Below are positions 1-12,848 of a stretch of 64,000 nucleotides of DNA, in pieces. Position 1 is the stretch's first letter, and each line of letters opens with the position of its first letter. The notes beneath the pieces are model-generated. The model saw only the letters and a list, made by a program, of their open reading frames with translations, did no database searches and was not told the DNA's origin. The stretch is from Setoptus koraiensis (Eukaryota > Arthropoda): contig CM106586.1 of the NCBI GenBank assembly GCA_048013815.1, positions 4,340,001-4,404,000 of the forward strand. The letters run 5' to 3'. Both the position numbers and the translations under genes were made by a program.

Positions 1-2190
1 GCGAGCCGGTCAGCCAGCACTCAATCAATTAACTGTTTTGTTGGCGATGAGTGTATCGCGGCGTCATATTCGTGCCGTCGGACTGTGCCGGCCCGATTGG
101 CCGGCGCGTTGGCAGTCAACCAAACACACTATTATGGTGTGTCCGTAGCGAGGGCTGTCACTCGTGAGAAGAGCCGTGCGGGGGCAGCGCCCATCAATAC
201 GTGCCAGCATCGGCGCCTGCACGTGCACCGCCGTCAGCACTCGAGCGGGCGCGCATCATTTGCGCCCACCGACAGGGCCCGACAGACAGGAAGACAGGCT
301 TTGGGCGAGACAGGGCCCCAATAATAATAGGCACCGGCGGCCGTGAGAGAGATTTGGCCGGCCGAGCGACAGACTGTGTGCCCGTTGCACAGAGAAACGG
401 CACAAAGGGTAGCAAATTAATGGGTGGCGCTCCTTTCGCTCGATTCGGCGCTGGCGAGTCGCGAACGCACCTAGGTGCCCCGCGCACCGCGACACTCTGC
501 CCAGTTCGCCCAGTGGGTTGCATGCTCGGCTGGCTGGCCCGCTTGCGCTGGCCTAAATTATTTAGGCTAAACAGCCCGGCAGGGCCAGTGCCGAAGCGGC
601 TGCCGCTGTCGGGTCTGCGCGCCGTCCGGCTCGAATCTGGCGATCGCCATCCAATACCCATGGGCAAATTTAGTTCAATAGCGATATAGCCGGCCGATAT
701 TGCTCGCCGGCCCCGCCAACTGTCAGGCCGGCGAGCCAGCGAGCGAGCTATTAGCGGCCCGTGCCTGCGCCGATCTGCCAATCTCGCAGCCAGCGCGCGG
801 GGCCCCCGTCCGACATTCAGCTCAGCGCCGATATATAACTAGCGACATACCGCTCACACAACTATGTATACCCGGGTGATGCCTGGTGGCTGTAACTGGC
901 GACATAATATAGTATAAAAAGTATTAGTGATATTATAACAAGCGGGCGGAATGGGGGCGCCGTCAATATGAGCGCCGCCGCGGGACGCGGAAAGGGGTTA
1001 AGGTGAGCGCCATCATGCGCACCGCTAGCGTTACCGCTGGCGCCGATTGGCCCGCTGCCGCATCGGGTCGGCCCGCTTGTCGCGGGCCGACGCGACCCGT
1101 TGCCCCTGGCGCCCCCTTAGTCACTTTTTGGGCCGGGCCGGGCCGGGCCGGAGCAGCGACCAGAGCGGGCCAGCGAGCCGAAAAATGGATATTTACAAAA
1201 CTGGACTCATTACGGGTGTTTTCTACGCGATGATTTCTGCCGCTCGGGCCGCGCTGACATTTTCTGGCGTTGACGTTGTTGACGTTTGTCGTTGGTGACA
1301 AATTGACAAATTGACAATTTGTCACGCGACACCAACAACAGTTGCCACCGTTCGGCTGTAGGTGGCCCCTCGATGAGGGCTCCATCCATGCGTCGCCTTT
1401 TGAGTGCGTATTTGCGGCCCAAGCGGCGCCCCAAACGGCGGCCGTGCCACTCACTCAAAAAGGTGTCGCATGTGTCATTTGGGTGACGACCAGATTTTCC
1501 CATTTATCAAATCGCTGCTAGAGCCAGTTGATATTTTAGTGGCGTATATTGCAAATCCAAATATTGACTGCATGCCACATTAGACACTGACAACTGCCGA
1601 ACAGGAAGCAGGCGCACCGGCTAATCGGGCGAAAAGCAAATGTTTAATCTCGCTGACTGTCTTGGCAAATAGGTGCCCCAGTGGGCTGGCAGCGCCACCG
1701 CCAGCCATGTGGAGCGGGTCGAGCGAGTGGAGCGGATCGAGCGTCGAGCAGGAAATATCGACTCAATATATTATCGGCGATCGGCGCATCGGCGGCTCAA
1801 AAATGCATTAGGCTAATTTCGGCGCCATTGCATGCGACTTTATTCTTGTCGCGGCCCCGTTCTAGACACGCGATATAATTTCATATCGAGCGTAAATATC
1901 CATCAACGGGGCCCATTAGTCGCGTTGACTGGCGTGCAAAATCGGGCGCGTCGGCGAGCGGGCGCAATGGTGCGCATTTGCATTTGTATTTGTATTTGTC
2001 TGCTTACAGAAACAGATAAACTATTCAGCTATTCAACTAGTGTCGCCGAAATTCAAAATTAAAAAGTGATGGATCGACGTTGCCACTTGTCGTGCCGAAA
2101 CGCCGGCTGCTCTGGATGTTTTTGGCAACTCGCATAGTGTTTCTTTTGGAGCTTCAGTCGGGCTCGCCAAGAGGCCAGAATTTTCGCGTC
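1..2190. other. GC-rich non-coding stretch
   Basis: No convincing gene. The stretch is rich in GGCC, GGCGCC and GGGCCC words, so open frames arise by chance on both strands; none shows a recognisable domain and their composition follows the DNA. A short TATA-like run lies near 912. It probably belongs to a large intron of the Dop2R-like gene whose first coding exon lies at 14.4-17.3 kb on the minus strand, because the rest of that receptor must lie further left. That placement is inference. Confidence 0.5.
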
Positions 2191-2196
2191 CACAGC

Positions 2197-2205
2197 TATA
2201 AATAG
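2197..2205 (+). promoter_or_regulatory. TATA box of the orphan gene at 2439
   Basis: The sequence TATAAATAG is a textbook TATA box. It lies 234 bases before the ATG at 2439, so a start of transcription near 2225-2235 would give a 5' leader of about 200 bases. The position supports that reading frame being a real gene. The strength of the site was judged by eye only. Confidence 0.5.
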
Positions 2206-2438
2206 CAACAAACGGTATGTTTATGTGTGTCGGATTTCTGGCGTTCATCGTTGCATGTTGTGTTGTTGTCTGTTGCTGTCTGTTGGCCTATTGCAGGGTT
2301 TGATTGTCGATATCGCATGATCGGTGTCAGCGTTTCTAGCCTCTGATGATGAGCTGTTGTTTGGGAGCGATCGAGAGAGCGAGCTAGCGAGAGATAATAA
2401 CGACAACTCATTGTTTGTGAGCGATCACACATAAAGTC

Positions 2439-3797
2439 ATGGCTGGCAAAATAGCAACCTCAGCTTGGCGACGCAATCAAGATCGAGATGGCCCCCATAT
2501 AAACGGCCGCCGTAATACAGTGGCGCATGGTCGTTGCATAACAACAACAGCAGCAACAACAGCAACAGCAAACAAAACTATTAGAATAAATTGCCTGGGC
2601 ACAATGGCCCTGCTGCTACTATTATCCGGCATGCCCATAATGAATATATTTAGCGAGCTCAAGGCTCGAGTTCGGGCCGCGCCAATGAACGCCGGCGCGC
2701 CCACACTGCAGTCGAGATCCGGTGCGCGCCGGGGCACCACAGATACGCTCGTGGCGCAGCCAACAACAACAATTTGGAATAATTTGGGCCCCGGCGCCAC
2801 AGTGGACAGGCGCGAGTCCGTTCCCGTCGCTAGTGGCAAAAAGAGCCCCATCGACAAGACAGCGATTGATTTATTCGCCAGCCAGCACACTGTGCAAGCG
2901 GCCAAAAATGAGGGCCCCAATGAGGGGCCCAACGAGGGGCCCGACGAGGGGCACGCGACACAACAGGCCCGTCATTTTGATAGTCACAGAAGGAGCAGGC
3001 GATCAATTGATGGGCAATCGAACGAGTCGGCCCACGGCGACGCTCTAATGGATAAAAAATTCTCATTAGAATATCCAAACTATTGCTGGTTCGCCGGCCT
3101 AGAGAATCGCATCCTATTAGAGTATCCCCAATTTAGGACTCTCGTTGAGGAGCACGACAGGGCGCGAACGGCCAAGAATGCGCCCGTGGCCATTGAATTG
3201 CATCGACAATTATATAAGCAGATATATTTGTTTGAATTGGAACGGGCCAGCGCGGACGATTGGAACAGCAGACAACAGCAACAGCAACAACACAATGACC
3301 GGCCGCCAGTGTCCAGCCGAGACAAGGCAGCCTATGCTGTGTTTAATTTGTGGGCCAATACACCTGGCGATTTCAGTTCGAGACAGACGGAATTTGGTAA
3401 TTATTTGGAGCCGTATTTTGTGCATTCGCACATTGAATTTTGGTCATTTTATTATTCAGAGGAACAGGGTCAAGCGGCCAAAGACGTGCTAGAGCAGCTG
3501 TCCATTTTGGCTAAAGCGGGCGAATTGGGCCCACTGGAGCTATTGCAAGTGTCCATGAATATAATCATGCTGATGAATTCGCACAAGGCCGATTTAACGC
3601 TGGACAAGCTCATCAACAGGGGCCTCGTTAAAGAGGATCTTTATGATGATTACTTTGGCAAAATAGTGCGCCTGATTGAGCGCGACGAAGACTTTCACGA
3701 TGTTACCTTTGATTATGTTTTCACCACCAACAATCTGGTGCACACAATGATTGACAATCAAATCGAGACATACATACTGCGCAACCTGGAGTCTTAA
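2439..3797 (+). CDS. Orphan secreted or type II membrane protein, 452 aa
   Basis: I do not recognise this protein. The frame opens at ATG 2439 and ends at TAA 3797. A second ATG at 2604 (Met56) starts a hydrophobic run (MALLLLLSGMPIMNI), so either Met56 begins a signal peptide or the longer form is a type II membrane protein; the segment before it is coded by CAA/CAG-rich DNA that could be leader. A linker with EGPN-type repeats near residues 156-168 is followed by a dibasic site (RRSRRS, about residues 184-189) that could be cut by a furin-like protease. The last 240 residues look folded: mixed helices, aromatic residues, no low complexity apart from a short Q run. An upstream TATA box and a AATAAA just after the stop support a real transcript. 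It sits in what is probably an intron of the Dop2R-like gene, on the opposite strand. It could be a lineage-specific gene or a family too diverged for me to name. Confidence 0.7.
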   Translation: MAGKIATSAWRRNQDRDGPHINGRRNTVAHGRCITTTAATTATANKTIRINCLGTMALLLLLSGMPIMNIFSELKARVRAAPMNAGAPTLQSRSGARRGTTDTLVAQPTTTIWNNLGPGATVDRRESVPVASGKKSPIDKTAIDLFASQHTVQAAKNEGPNEGPNEGPDEGHATQQARHFDSHRRSRRSIDGQSNESAHGDALMDKKFSLEYPNYCWFAGLENRILLEYPQFRTLVEEHDRARTAKNAPVAIELHRQLYKQIYLFELERASADDWNSRQQQQQQHNDRPPVSSRDKAAYAVFNLWANTPGDFSSRQTEFGNYLEPYFVHSHIEFWSFYYSEEQGQAAKDVLEQLSILAKAGELGPLELLQVSMNIIMLMNSHKADLTLDKLINRGLVKEDLYDDYFGKIVRLIERDEDFHDVTFDYVFTTNNLVHTMIDNQIETYILRNLES

Positions 3798-3839
3798 TTA
3801 ATAAATTCACCAATACCCGCAGCCTCTGGCCAGCCGAAA

Positions 3840-3937
3840 CCTTTTCCCGAGCCGGCCTCACCTTTTCCCGAACCAGCCCAACCTTTTCCCGAGCCAGCCC
3901 AACCTTTTCCCGAATCGGCCCAACCTTTTCCCGCAAG
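3840..3937. repeat. 21-bp minisatellite, five copies
   Basis: The word CCTTTTCCCGA recurs at 3840, 3861, 3882, 3903 and 3924, exactly 21 bases apart, with small changes between copies (gagccagccca, gaaccagccca, gaatcggccca). It begins about 40 bases after the stop of the orphan gene, so it probably lies in its 3' untranslated region. On the minus strand it reads as a seven-residue repeat, but there is no sign of a gene there. Confidence 0.9.
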
Positions 3938-4041
3938 GTGCACGACCCGTATAATGTGACCGTGCAAATTAGCGATCGATCGAATTAGAGGATCATGGCG
4001 CATTATGTCGGGCGAGCGAGCGACCTAATCTCGCGGCGTCG

Positions 4042-4109
4042 GCAGCGGTTTTACAGGGGCAGCGGTTTTGCAGGGGCAGCGGTTTCGCAGGGGCAGCGGT
4101 TTTGCCGCT
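4042..4109. repeat. 17-bp minisatellite, four copies
   Basis: GCAGCGGTTTTGCAGGG-type units start at 4042, 4059, 4076 and 4093. The copies differ by one or two bases (tttta, ttttg, tttcg), which suggests recent slippage. The last unit ends in gccgctg, which pairs with its own gcagcgg, so the end of the array can fold into a small hairpin. Confidence 0.85.
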
Positions 4110-6090
4110 GTAAGCCTCGAGAACTGGCCGCAAAACTAATTATGAGGCCCGCGCAGAGTTGCTCGGTCACTGACGAGCCGTTGCTCGGGCCCCACACCCA
4201 CGCACGGGCAAACAATAGTTTGTCAAACGCAGTTGTCATGAGTGTTTATTTTCATCATGTGTCTTCGGTGACAGTCGCTGGCTACAAAATGTAACTGTGA
4301 TTGAAACACAAACTGAAACCAAAACCCAAACCGAAAATGAAAATGAAATACAACACGAGCCAAGTGAAAAAACAAAGTTTCAACCCTTGCTCGTCGTGCA
4401 CTGCTAAAGCGGCGCCAGATATTAATCAGTGATGCCGTATAATTAGCGAGCCTATTACTGAGCTGGCCTGATACGGGCCGGCTCAGCGATACGGCCGTAG
4501 GGGCCCCCGCTTGCTGGATCAAATTTCGTATCTCGTGCTCACTCGCATCTGACAGCTTGCACATACGGCTGGCTGGATAATGTCACGCGCACCGGGATTT
4601 ACTTGACGCTCGCTTGATAATATGGCGTCCACTCTGGACGCGTTGTGCCACTTTCGGACTGTTGAACTATGCTGAAGGCGCTGACAAAGTTCCCTTCCAG
4701 GTTGCGTGCGGACAGAATTGAACGGGTGCTCGCTAGAGGCCCCCAGAATTGTTGAATTTTGCACGTGAATTGGCCTCTTTTTTCTGAGCCATTTTCGGCC
4801 TTATATCCAGCCATATCTAGCCATTCATTCGGTCAGAAAAACAAATCTCGCGTTCGTGTGTAACGCTCGCAGGCCCATGAAGCGTCCAACTCTGGTAGCT
4901 AGATCATTTGACCCCCGCTGCTCGTTGGGCTGCAGAGCCAAATAAGATAACACTTTTTTGGTTGCGAGCGAAAAATTTTTTCAAGATACGCGGCCGCATC
5001 TCGTTAGTCGGCCAGTGCTAGATTATGGATCGCCCATGTCCGACTGTCGGTTTGTTTGCAACAAGAGCACAGTCGGATGTATGGGCAAGATTGAGCTTGT
5101 TGGTGGGCCCAAAATACAGTGGGCCTGTCGCGAAATGAACAGTTTTATCAAGCGCGCCCTGCAACGTTCGCTGTGAAATTGGGGCCCCGCTTCTAAAATC
5201 GGTTTGACATACGAATTAGGTGTGTTGATTCACACACACACACAGAGGGAGTTTATTTCGACGAAACTCAACATTGGTCAAGATGTTGAGTTTGATCGAG
5301 ATAAGCAGTTTGTGCGAGAGAAGAGAAAATTCTCGGAAAAGCTTATGAAACACTCTAATAATAACTAATGTTTCACCGCCTGACAGCTCGGACAGGACGG
5401 CCAAGCAACTGTCAGCTTGTTGGCCGTCTCTAGTACCCAACAGCCTATATTAATCATAATTTTATTGTCTAGATCATAAGCTGATGAGAGTGGGCGCCGG
5501 CAAACGGGCACACTTGCCGCAACTCGGCTCTTCATTTATATTCTTGCTCTAAATTTTTGCCCCGTGGCTCTATCTTGTGTTGGCGAAATATTTTTGTTCA
5601 AAATATTGCGCAATCACAATTGATTGCACTTGTCACTTGCATTTTTTGATGTCATTGATCCGTGGCGTTTCGTTTTGGAGGGGCCAAAATTAACTGGCTG
5701 CGACCAGCAACAACCGGCCCCCAACGATGCGAAATGAAGTGAACTGAACCGAACGAGCGGATCAAATTTCGACCGAAATTGCCCCCAAAGAAACTCGCCC
5801 AGCTATATATGCTGTCATACACCTGTTGTTGTCAGACCGGACGTTGCGCCACTGTAGACTGGTGGCGAGTGTCGCGATCGCCGACGATATCCGACGATTT
5901 AGGTTGGTTGGTTTGTATTTTGGCGACAGGGCAAAAAATAAGATTGTGAGATTGATAAAGCACGACAACAACAGTGTCACTGTTGAACAGTGCAGGCGGA
6001 TATTTGCATGCAAGCCTCGGACAAAACTGAGCTTGTTGATGGCGAGGGCGTAACAATTGCGTCACCATTAGGCGCTGCCGATGGCTGCAT

Positions 6091-6120
6091 ATCGCACACT
6101 TGGGGGGGCAAGTGTGCGAT
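6091..6120. repeat. Perfect hairpin, 11-bp arms
   Basis: ATCGCACACTT at 6091-6101 is exactly complementary to 6110-6120. The loop is a seven-G run followed by C. It is not followed by a T tract and lies in non-coding DNA, so it is not a bacterial-type terminator. Confidence 0.9.
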
Positions 6121-9100
6121 GTGTCGTAATAACAAGCGATAAACAAAAGAGAGGAAGCCACTCGTATATTGAATGGATGAGGCACGTGATAAGGTAGTTG
6201 ACACGACGCCAGCATCTCAGTCAGCTGAACAATGATTAATCTTCGTCACATTTATCAAATGGCCAAATCAGCGCAACAATATACATGATATTAACTAGCC
6301 AATTGGCAAGCATTAACTCGACGCCATTATCTCTGTTGTTTTTATTACATAATCAATGGAGCTGGCTCGTGGCTGGTATCTCGTGCACACAAATACTACC
6401 CACAGCGACTTGCACTGCGCACAGTTGCACTGCACAGAGCGAACGATGGCTGGCATTATTATTATTACGTAACGAGCGTGTGCTTGTGCTCGGGGCCCCA
6501 GTTTGTTGGCGGTGCCTGTGTGTGCATGCTAGTAATGCGACCTTAGCGTGTTAGTTGTTATTTATAAAATAAAGTCGCGCCGTAATGAGCTATTGTTGTC
6601 GTCGTTGTCGTCGCTGTCGTCGCTGTCGTCGCTGTTTAGTCTGCTCGTGCATAATGGACGCCACGCACTCCGGCACGCACGCGATTAGCCTGGCTAGTTG
6701 ATGATGGCGAGACCGTGGACTTGGGATTAATTAAGAGCTTTGATTGATTTTGCGCGATGCGAATTCATGCGCACACATGAGGCGCGCGAGCAGCCGAACG
6801 TGCCAAATTGCATCATCGCCAACCATGACACTAACGCGGCTTGCTGTGCCGACCAATGACCAGCGGCGAGCCGTGCTCAGTGATCATTCAGTTTTACGGG
6901 ACTCTCAACGGGCCAGTTGATGATGCAAAATGGTGATTGGGCGACGCTGTCACGGACACTGTCACCATTTTCATAATCTCGCAACGCACAAACAAATAAA
7001 TCCCTAAATAGATCCGTTGGTTGTGCCACCAATCGCACTGCCACTGTGTGCTCGTGATTCACAAGTTGTGATTCACTGTCGTCGGAGCGGCCCCATTCCG
7101 AGCATGATTCATGCATGACTCCAACTGATGTATAAACAATAACAATTATCACAATATCCGTTGTTGCGCCTCTGGCCGCCAGAGTGCAGCGATTTCACCC
7201 TCTGGCCGCTAGAGTGCAGCAATTGTCATTGGTCTGATCGATTGCGTTGCGGTCGTGAAGCGAGTGCGCCAATTGTGACAAAGAGCCCAACTTGTATCTT
7301 GTGCATTACACATTGTACTTATATGACCGTCTTACAAGCTGGCCAAAACTGACCAAACAGGATAAAATGGCCCATTTATTATGCATGGCAAGCTGACTCT
7401 CAGTGTGCTCTCTTTGCACAATTTGTCGCTGCGTTGCTGTCTGTATCATTGTTTCAGTTCGCGAACTTGGGCCCAATGAGGGGGCGAGCTTTGTTACGCT
7501 CGTTGTTACGCTGCGGGCCGCAGTGGCGTGGGCGTGCAAGATGAATTGGGCCTTTATTTTTGCAGTGTGGAGGCTTTGGTGCGAGCTCGCGAAGCCAGAA
7601 ATATCCCGCTGGCGCCAAAATGTAAGCCAGAGCTGTTTGCTCAACTGATAGTATCGTCATTTCCAATTATAGCCGCCACTAATGGTACGATGAGCCACTG
7701 GCCAGTGCGTGTGTGTGTGTGTGTGTGTCGAGCACACACCTATGGGGCCATTTGATCGATTAACGGGGCGCCCGCAAGCAGCATATGTGCGGCACGAGCT
7801 GGGGCCCCGAGCCCGTGGCAAGCGGCCGGCCAGCGCTGATTAACTGATGCCAGCCGCGGCGAGCTGATACGGCCAATTGCGCCTGTTGGCCCCCGATCTC
7901 ATACGATCCGATCGCTGTTACATGCAACACGGACACAGCGACCGGATCTGATCGCATCGAGCGAGCGACATAGCGATATAGTGATACGGCGATACAGCGC
8001 TGGCCATTTGTCGGATTGTTCGGCCTGTTGGTGGGGCCCCTCGCTAATTAACGAGCACACATTCACACAAGCTGTGCCGCTCGTGCTGGCTTCGCTCCGG
8101 CCCACCGGCGCCCCTTCTGGCGAGACAGACGCCCCTTCTGGCGAGACAGCGCGCTAACGGGTTCGCCCGAGCAACGGGCCACTTATTATCGTGTTGCAAT
8201 GACCGCCGCCATAATCATAATAATAGTGATAATAATAATAACAATAATAATAGAATAATAATGATAAAAAATGACGATAGCGACAGAGCAGGCATCATTA
8301 GGGCCCCCTAAACACGCACACTGGGCCGGCCGGCTGGCGACAAAATCCAATAGTTGGCACGAATTTGCTTAGATGTTGTGAGCGTACATGTTGCAGCAAG
8401 AATTACATGTGAGCCGCCGGTAATGATGGCCGGCGATGATTGATGATCATGGCGTATTTTTGGCGCTCTTTTTCAACATCTTGCCAGGCCGTGCAAGTTA
8501 CAAGTTACGTAAGCTAGGTGAGCGGTTGCGTAACGGGCAACTTGTACCTCATACATCATATCGGGCCTCACACATCATATCGGGCCTCACACATCGACGT
8601 GTTCAGTTGGTTGAGTACTGATCAATTTGTGTGTGTGTTGCATGTCTATTAACGGTGCCACACAAGAAATTATTTGCCGGCCTCATTATTGGCCCCAGAC
8701 AGCGCCGCTAGGGGCGCAGTGATGCCATCATTAGCGATGCCGTCGTCATGCTAATAACACGGCGTGGCCGACACCGCCAACAGTGTACGCGAACAGTGTA
8801 CGCAAATAGCCCAGCAGTTGAACGGCCGAGCAGCCGAATATCCGAATATCCGAATAGCCGAACAGGCGAATTAATTTAATTTAACACATCCATCAAATCG
8901 CCTTGATATTTGAATCTACGATGCGCTAAAAATTAACTAAAAAGCCAGCGAAATACCCGCACACACGGCATGTTTGCACTTGATCGGGCCACGCTTGTAC
9001 ACACAATAACAAATTCACTGGTTGCCGGCCCCAAATAAATACACTGGCTACTACGAACAGTGTAATACGAGCCGCCATTGGGCGCCATCGGGCGCCACTG

Positions 9101-9911
9101 AGCCGTCATCGAGCGCTGGCGAGCGGCCGCCATCGAGGCCCCGAGGCGGCCGCTCGCTCCAGTGGCTAGACGCGGCGGCGGCCAGTTCATTTGCGCTGCA
9201 AATTTATGCATGGATATGCGCCGCAAATCGATTCTGATTTTGGCCACTGTAAAACGCCCGACAACCGGCTGACAATTGGCTGAACAAATATTTGCACGAT
9301 ATTTGGCGCCGTCTGGCGCGTGTATCGCGCGGCCTGGCCAGATTGGCAGTCACTCAATAGAGAGAGAGACACATTGTAAATTTGCGGCCGTGGCCTGCGA
9401 ACAGATTTAGTGTCAGTTGTCGATGCCATTGTGTCTACACCAGATTTGGCCTTGGCTCGGCTCGGCTCGGCTCGCATTGGGGCCCGATTGTGACGACTGA
9501 CCCCACGGGAACCCTCCAGTTTGTTTGTGTGGCACGGCTAACTGCTGGGCTGCGCTCGCTGCGGCCGTTCGTTTATTGTCCGCATGCCCGCCATTATGTT
9601 ATAACTGCCATTGACGCATTATCTGGCCAGCCTGACGCGCCTCGAGTAAGAGGATTAGCAGCGGCCGACGGCGACAGGTAAACCAACGAACATGTTATAT
9701 AATGTTGCAATAACCTGAGAGCAGTCGACGCTCAAGAGCCATATAACAAGTGCAATTGGCTCTCGACGCAACTCGCTGTAGTGAGCTACATCGAGAAAGA
9801 CACACAAACAGAGCGAGCGATTAATTAGATAAGATGCAGCCCGGCTACAAAGTAATAAAGTATTCATTATTTATGGCTGCTCCAATCAGATCATTCGGGG
9901 CCCGTTGGGGC

Positions 9912-9950
9912 CCCGGCCAGACACCGGCTCTCAGCCGGTGTCTGGCCGGG
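9912..9950. repeat. Perfect hairpin, 18-bp arms
   Basis: Bases 9912-9929 (from CCCGGCCAGACACC) are exactly complementary to 9933-9950, with a three-base loop (CTC). Two GGGCCC words stand just before it. A stem this long with a three-base loop is very unlikely by chance. Confidence 0.95.
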
Positions 9951-11172
9951 CGAGATTGGCGCAGATAAGAGCAGATTTATCATATGCTAATTCGTGCGCT
10001 TGTCGTCTGTGCGCCACAAACTCTTTGCACACACTAATCGGGTAAGCAAATCATGAGTTTATATCCGTTGGCTGGCTGCCGGGCCCACATCACAGTTATT
10101 CGCAAGCAACGACTGAGCATAAGCAACCGCCAGACATAATGCAAGCTCGCGAGGCTGCCACCCTGGCGCCAGATATCAACAAAACGGCGAGCGGGCCCCA
10201 GCGAACGCCAGTCAGACACAAAATAACAAAACGCACAAATAGCAGAATAATGGAAATCTGACTGCGAGTTGCAGTTGCAGGTTTGCGTTGTTTGTGTGCC
10301 TCTTTTAGTGTGCCGGTGGCTGGCATTTGGACGCATTTAGCCGCGCCATTATGCGCTATTCAAGCAACGGCTATCAGTTAGCTATCAGCGCCAAGCAATA
10401 GCGGGGCCCCATGCAACAACAGTGTGCGCAAACCTGGCCAATAACTGCAACGCTATTATCCGGCGCTATTTCCGGCAAGTTTTGCCAGCAGCAGCAGTAG
10501 CAGCAGTAGCAGTGGGCCCAAAACAAACTGCGTGGCGAGCGAGCAGCCACAGGCCACTTGCTTCTCGGGGGACTATCTAGCGATTAGGCGATTGTTGGGG
10601 CGATTATGTCGATGAAAGTTGCCCGAATGAGACCAGTGCAATGTTGCGCGCATTATGCAATTTGTGCCAGCCCGACCGGCATACAAATCGGCACACAAAT
10701 GGCAACACAATGTTGCCAACAGCGACCGGTCAGCTGACTGCTGCTGCTGGCATGGGGATAAGCATCGAGCGCAACAATGTTGTAAATTCAATTGGAGCAC
10801 GCTTTTTGAATTTGCAGCACGTGGACACAGTGAGCGCACAGTGGGGCCCAAGCTCGTGCTTAGACTACAATTGTGACAGCATTCATCAATCAATTGGAAA
10901 AATCTCGAGCATGCACTATTGGCTGCTAAACGAATCGGCCCGAACGGGGGGCCCCCGAAAGAACGGGCCCAGAGCCGGGCAAATTTGACAACTAGAACAA
11001 GGAGCCAGCGTAAACCGCAGCGAGCGCACAATTGCGGCCGCAGATCAATAATCAATTACAATAATCTGTACATCTATTCACGTTGGCATACACAGCGAAG
11101 TGTATACATTCGCATTTACATGTTCGCGTATCGTGAGCAACCATTAGCGGATATGCGGCCCACACGACGGGA

Positions 11173-11212
11173 CCCACTCGTCTCATCGTCCTCTGACGTT
11201 GAGACGAGTGGG
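11173..11212. repeat. Perfect hairpin, 13-bp arms
   Basis: CCCACTCGTCTCA at 11173-11185 is complementary to 11200-11212, loop 14 bases. Non-coding context; one arm runs into a GGGCCC word. Confidence 0.9.
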
Positions 11213-12119
11213 CCCCAGTTTGCGGCATGTCGATCTTGTTTGAAGGTTTTGCTGCGTCTCACCATTGTCAGAGGGCGTCTTGGCGTCGCGCTACACACAC
11301 ACAGTGACAGAAACCCAAGTAACAGTGCAAATTGGTTTAAATAGGCTCGACGTCAACGACGGCCAATCTGTCATGATTTCGGCGCTTGTGCCGGCGATTA
11401 AATTATCCCAATCTCGCCAAGAGACTCCAAGAGACCCCAACACAAATAGAGGAGTCAATGAAGCGTGCATAGCAAAAACATGCAAAACAACTTGCTGGTA
11501 TTGTAATGAGCGTATGTCCGCCGACGCGACGACGCCACCAAATGAGCCAGCGACAGACAAATAAACAAACCAAGCGGCAACAGTTGCATAATATTATTAT
11601 TATGTTTGCGCCGCAAACTGCAAATTTAACTGCATGTTAATGATGTCGTCGCATGCTTGCGCGATACCGGCCAGCTGATTTGTTTTGTTTCATTATTTTA
11701 TCCGTCTCCGTTTCATGCCCAGCCTGCCAATACTGAATACTGGGCGCACTGAAATGGCGCCCCTCGCCAGTGTGTACCGAACTTTAAATTTGCTGAACGA
11801 ATCCGCCACACCGACAGCCAGCAAACGTGCTCACGGCATCATTGCGACGCAGCGCACAATAAATAAATAAAGAAGATAAATAAATTCTTAATCGTGCAAG
11901 ACGCTTAACAATGACGCCCGGTGGTTACGCAATAGTGACAGTGATTTATCTTCGGTGCAAGCCGACAGGGGCCCACGCGTCTCGCGTGGCAGATATTCAA
12001 ATGTGGCACGACCAGTGCACTTCACTTTTCAATGCAGTCTTCACGGCCTCTAGTGGCTCGGCCGCCTGGTTGCGCTGGCACCACGAGCCACAGCTCGCTG
12101 GGCGCCTCGACGAACTGCG

Positions 12120-12174
12120 TTCGGGTTCCGTTCGGGCTCCGTTCGGGCTCCGTTTGGGCTCCGTTCGGGCTACG
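12120..12174. repeat. 11-bp minisatellite, five copies
   Basis: TTCGGGCTCCG-type units start at 12120, 12131, 12142, 12153 and 12164, each 11 bases apart with one or two changes. The period is close to one helical turn, as in the array at 13440. Confidence 0.9.
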
Positions 12175-12744
12175 TTGGCCGGGGGCAGGCACAGCGGCGC
12201 ACGTGTAAGCGACAGCACAAAGCAATAAGCGTCTTGGCTGAATCGCTGGCGCAATATCCGTTGTGTTGCGCGATGGGGCCGCGCGATAGGCCCGTTCGAA
12301 AGGAGTGTCTATCGACAGAGTTGCACGGATGAGCCGAGAGGCGGCACGCGACGAACGGGAGACAATGGCACAATGGAACGGGCACGACAGGGGCCCGAGA
12401 AAAATAGAAATAGCAGCAAAAGTGGCTCACGCATTTGATTGGCGGGTCCCCGGTGCGAGTCGGCGGCGAGCGGCACCTGAGCGGGCTCCGTTCAGCAGTC
12501 GGCAGCTTCCATTAGGCGGCCGGCGGACAAGCGCGGGGCCCCAGACGGCGCGCGCTGTTTGTCAAAAAGAGCTCTTTAGAGATATCACGGCAATTGGTAT
12601 GGTGGCGCCCATTCAAATGATAATCATTGTTGCTGGCAGTGGTGATTTGAAGCGTGCGCCAGCCATTAGCGATACACTGGCTACAGTGAGTGTGCGCGCC
12701 AGTGGCAAGTCGCGAACGCCGCTAGGCGCCAGCCGATCAACATA

Positions 12745-12848
12745 GGGACACAGCGACACAGCGACGTAGAGTCGCAGGGACATAGCGACGTCGAGTCGCA
12801 GGGACATAGCGACGTCGAGTCATAGGGACATAGCGACATGCCGACGCA
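12745..12848. repeat. 24-bp minisatellite
   Basis: GGGACATAGCGACGTCGAGT-type units start at 12777, 12801 and 12825, exactly 24 bases apart. A looser copy lies at 12745. The core word AGCGACA or AGCGACG also recurs within units, and similar GCGACA words appear again around 13635-13680. Confidence 0.85.

Noticed and set aside
194-781. Long frames on both strands of the first kilobase
   Set aside because: GC-rich DNA has few stops; the frames overlap on opposite strands, start mostly at GTG or CTG and carry no domain.
10573-11055. 160-codon frame, minus strand
   Set aside because: Cys/Arg/Leu-rich composition follows the base content, overlaps equally long frames on the other strand, no domain.
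12305-12745. 146-codon frame, plus strand
   Set aside because: Arg/Ala-rich, runs into the 24-bp minisatellite, no recognisable feature.
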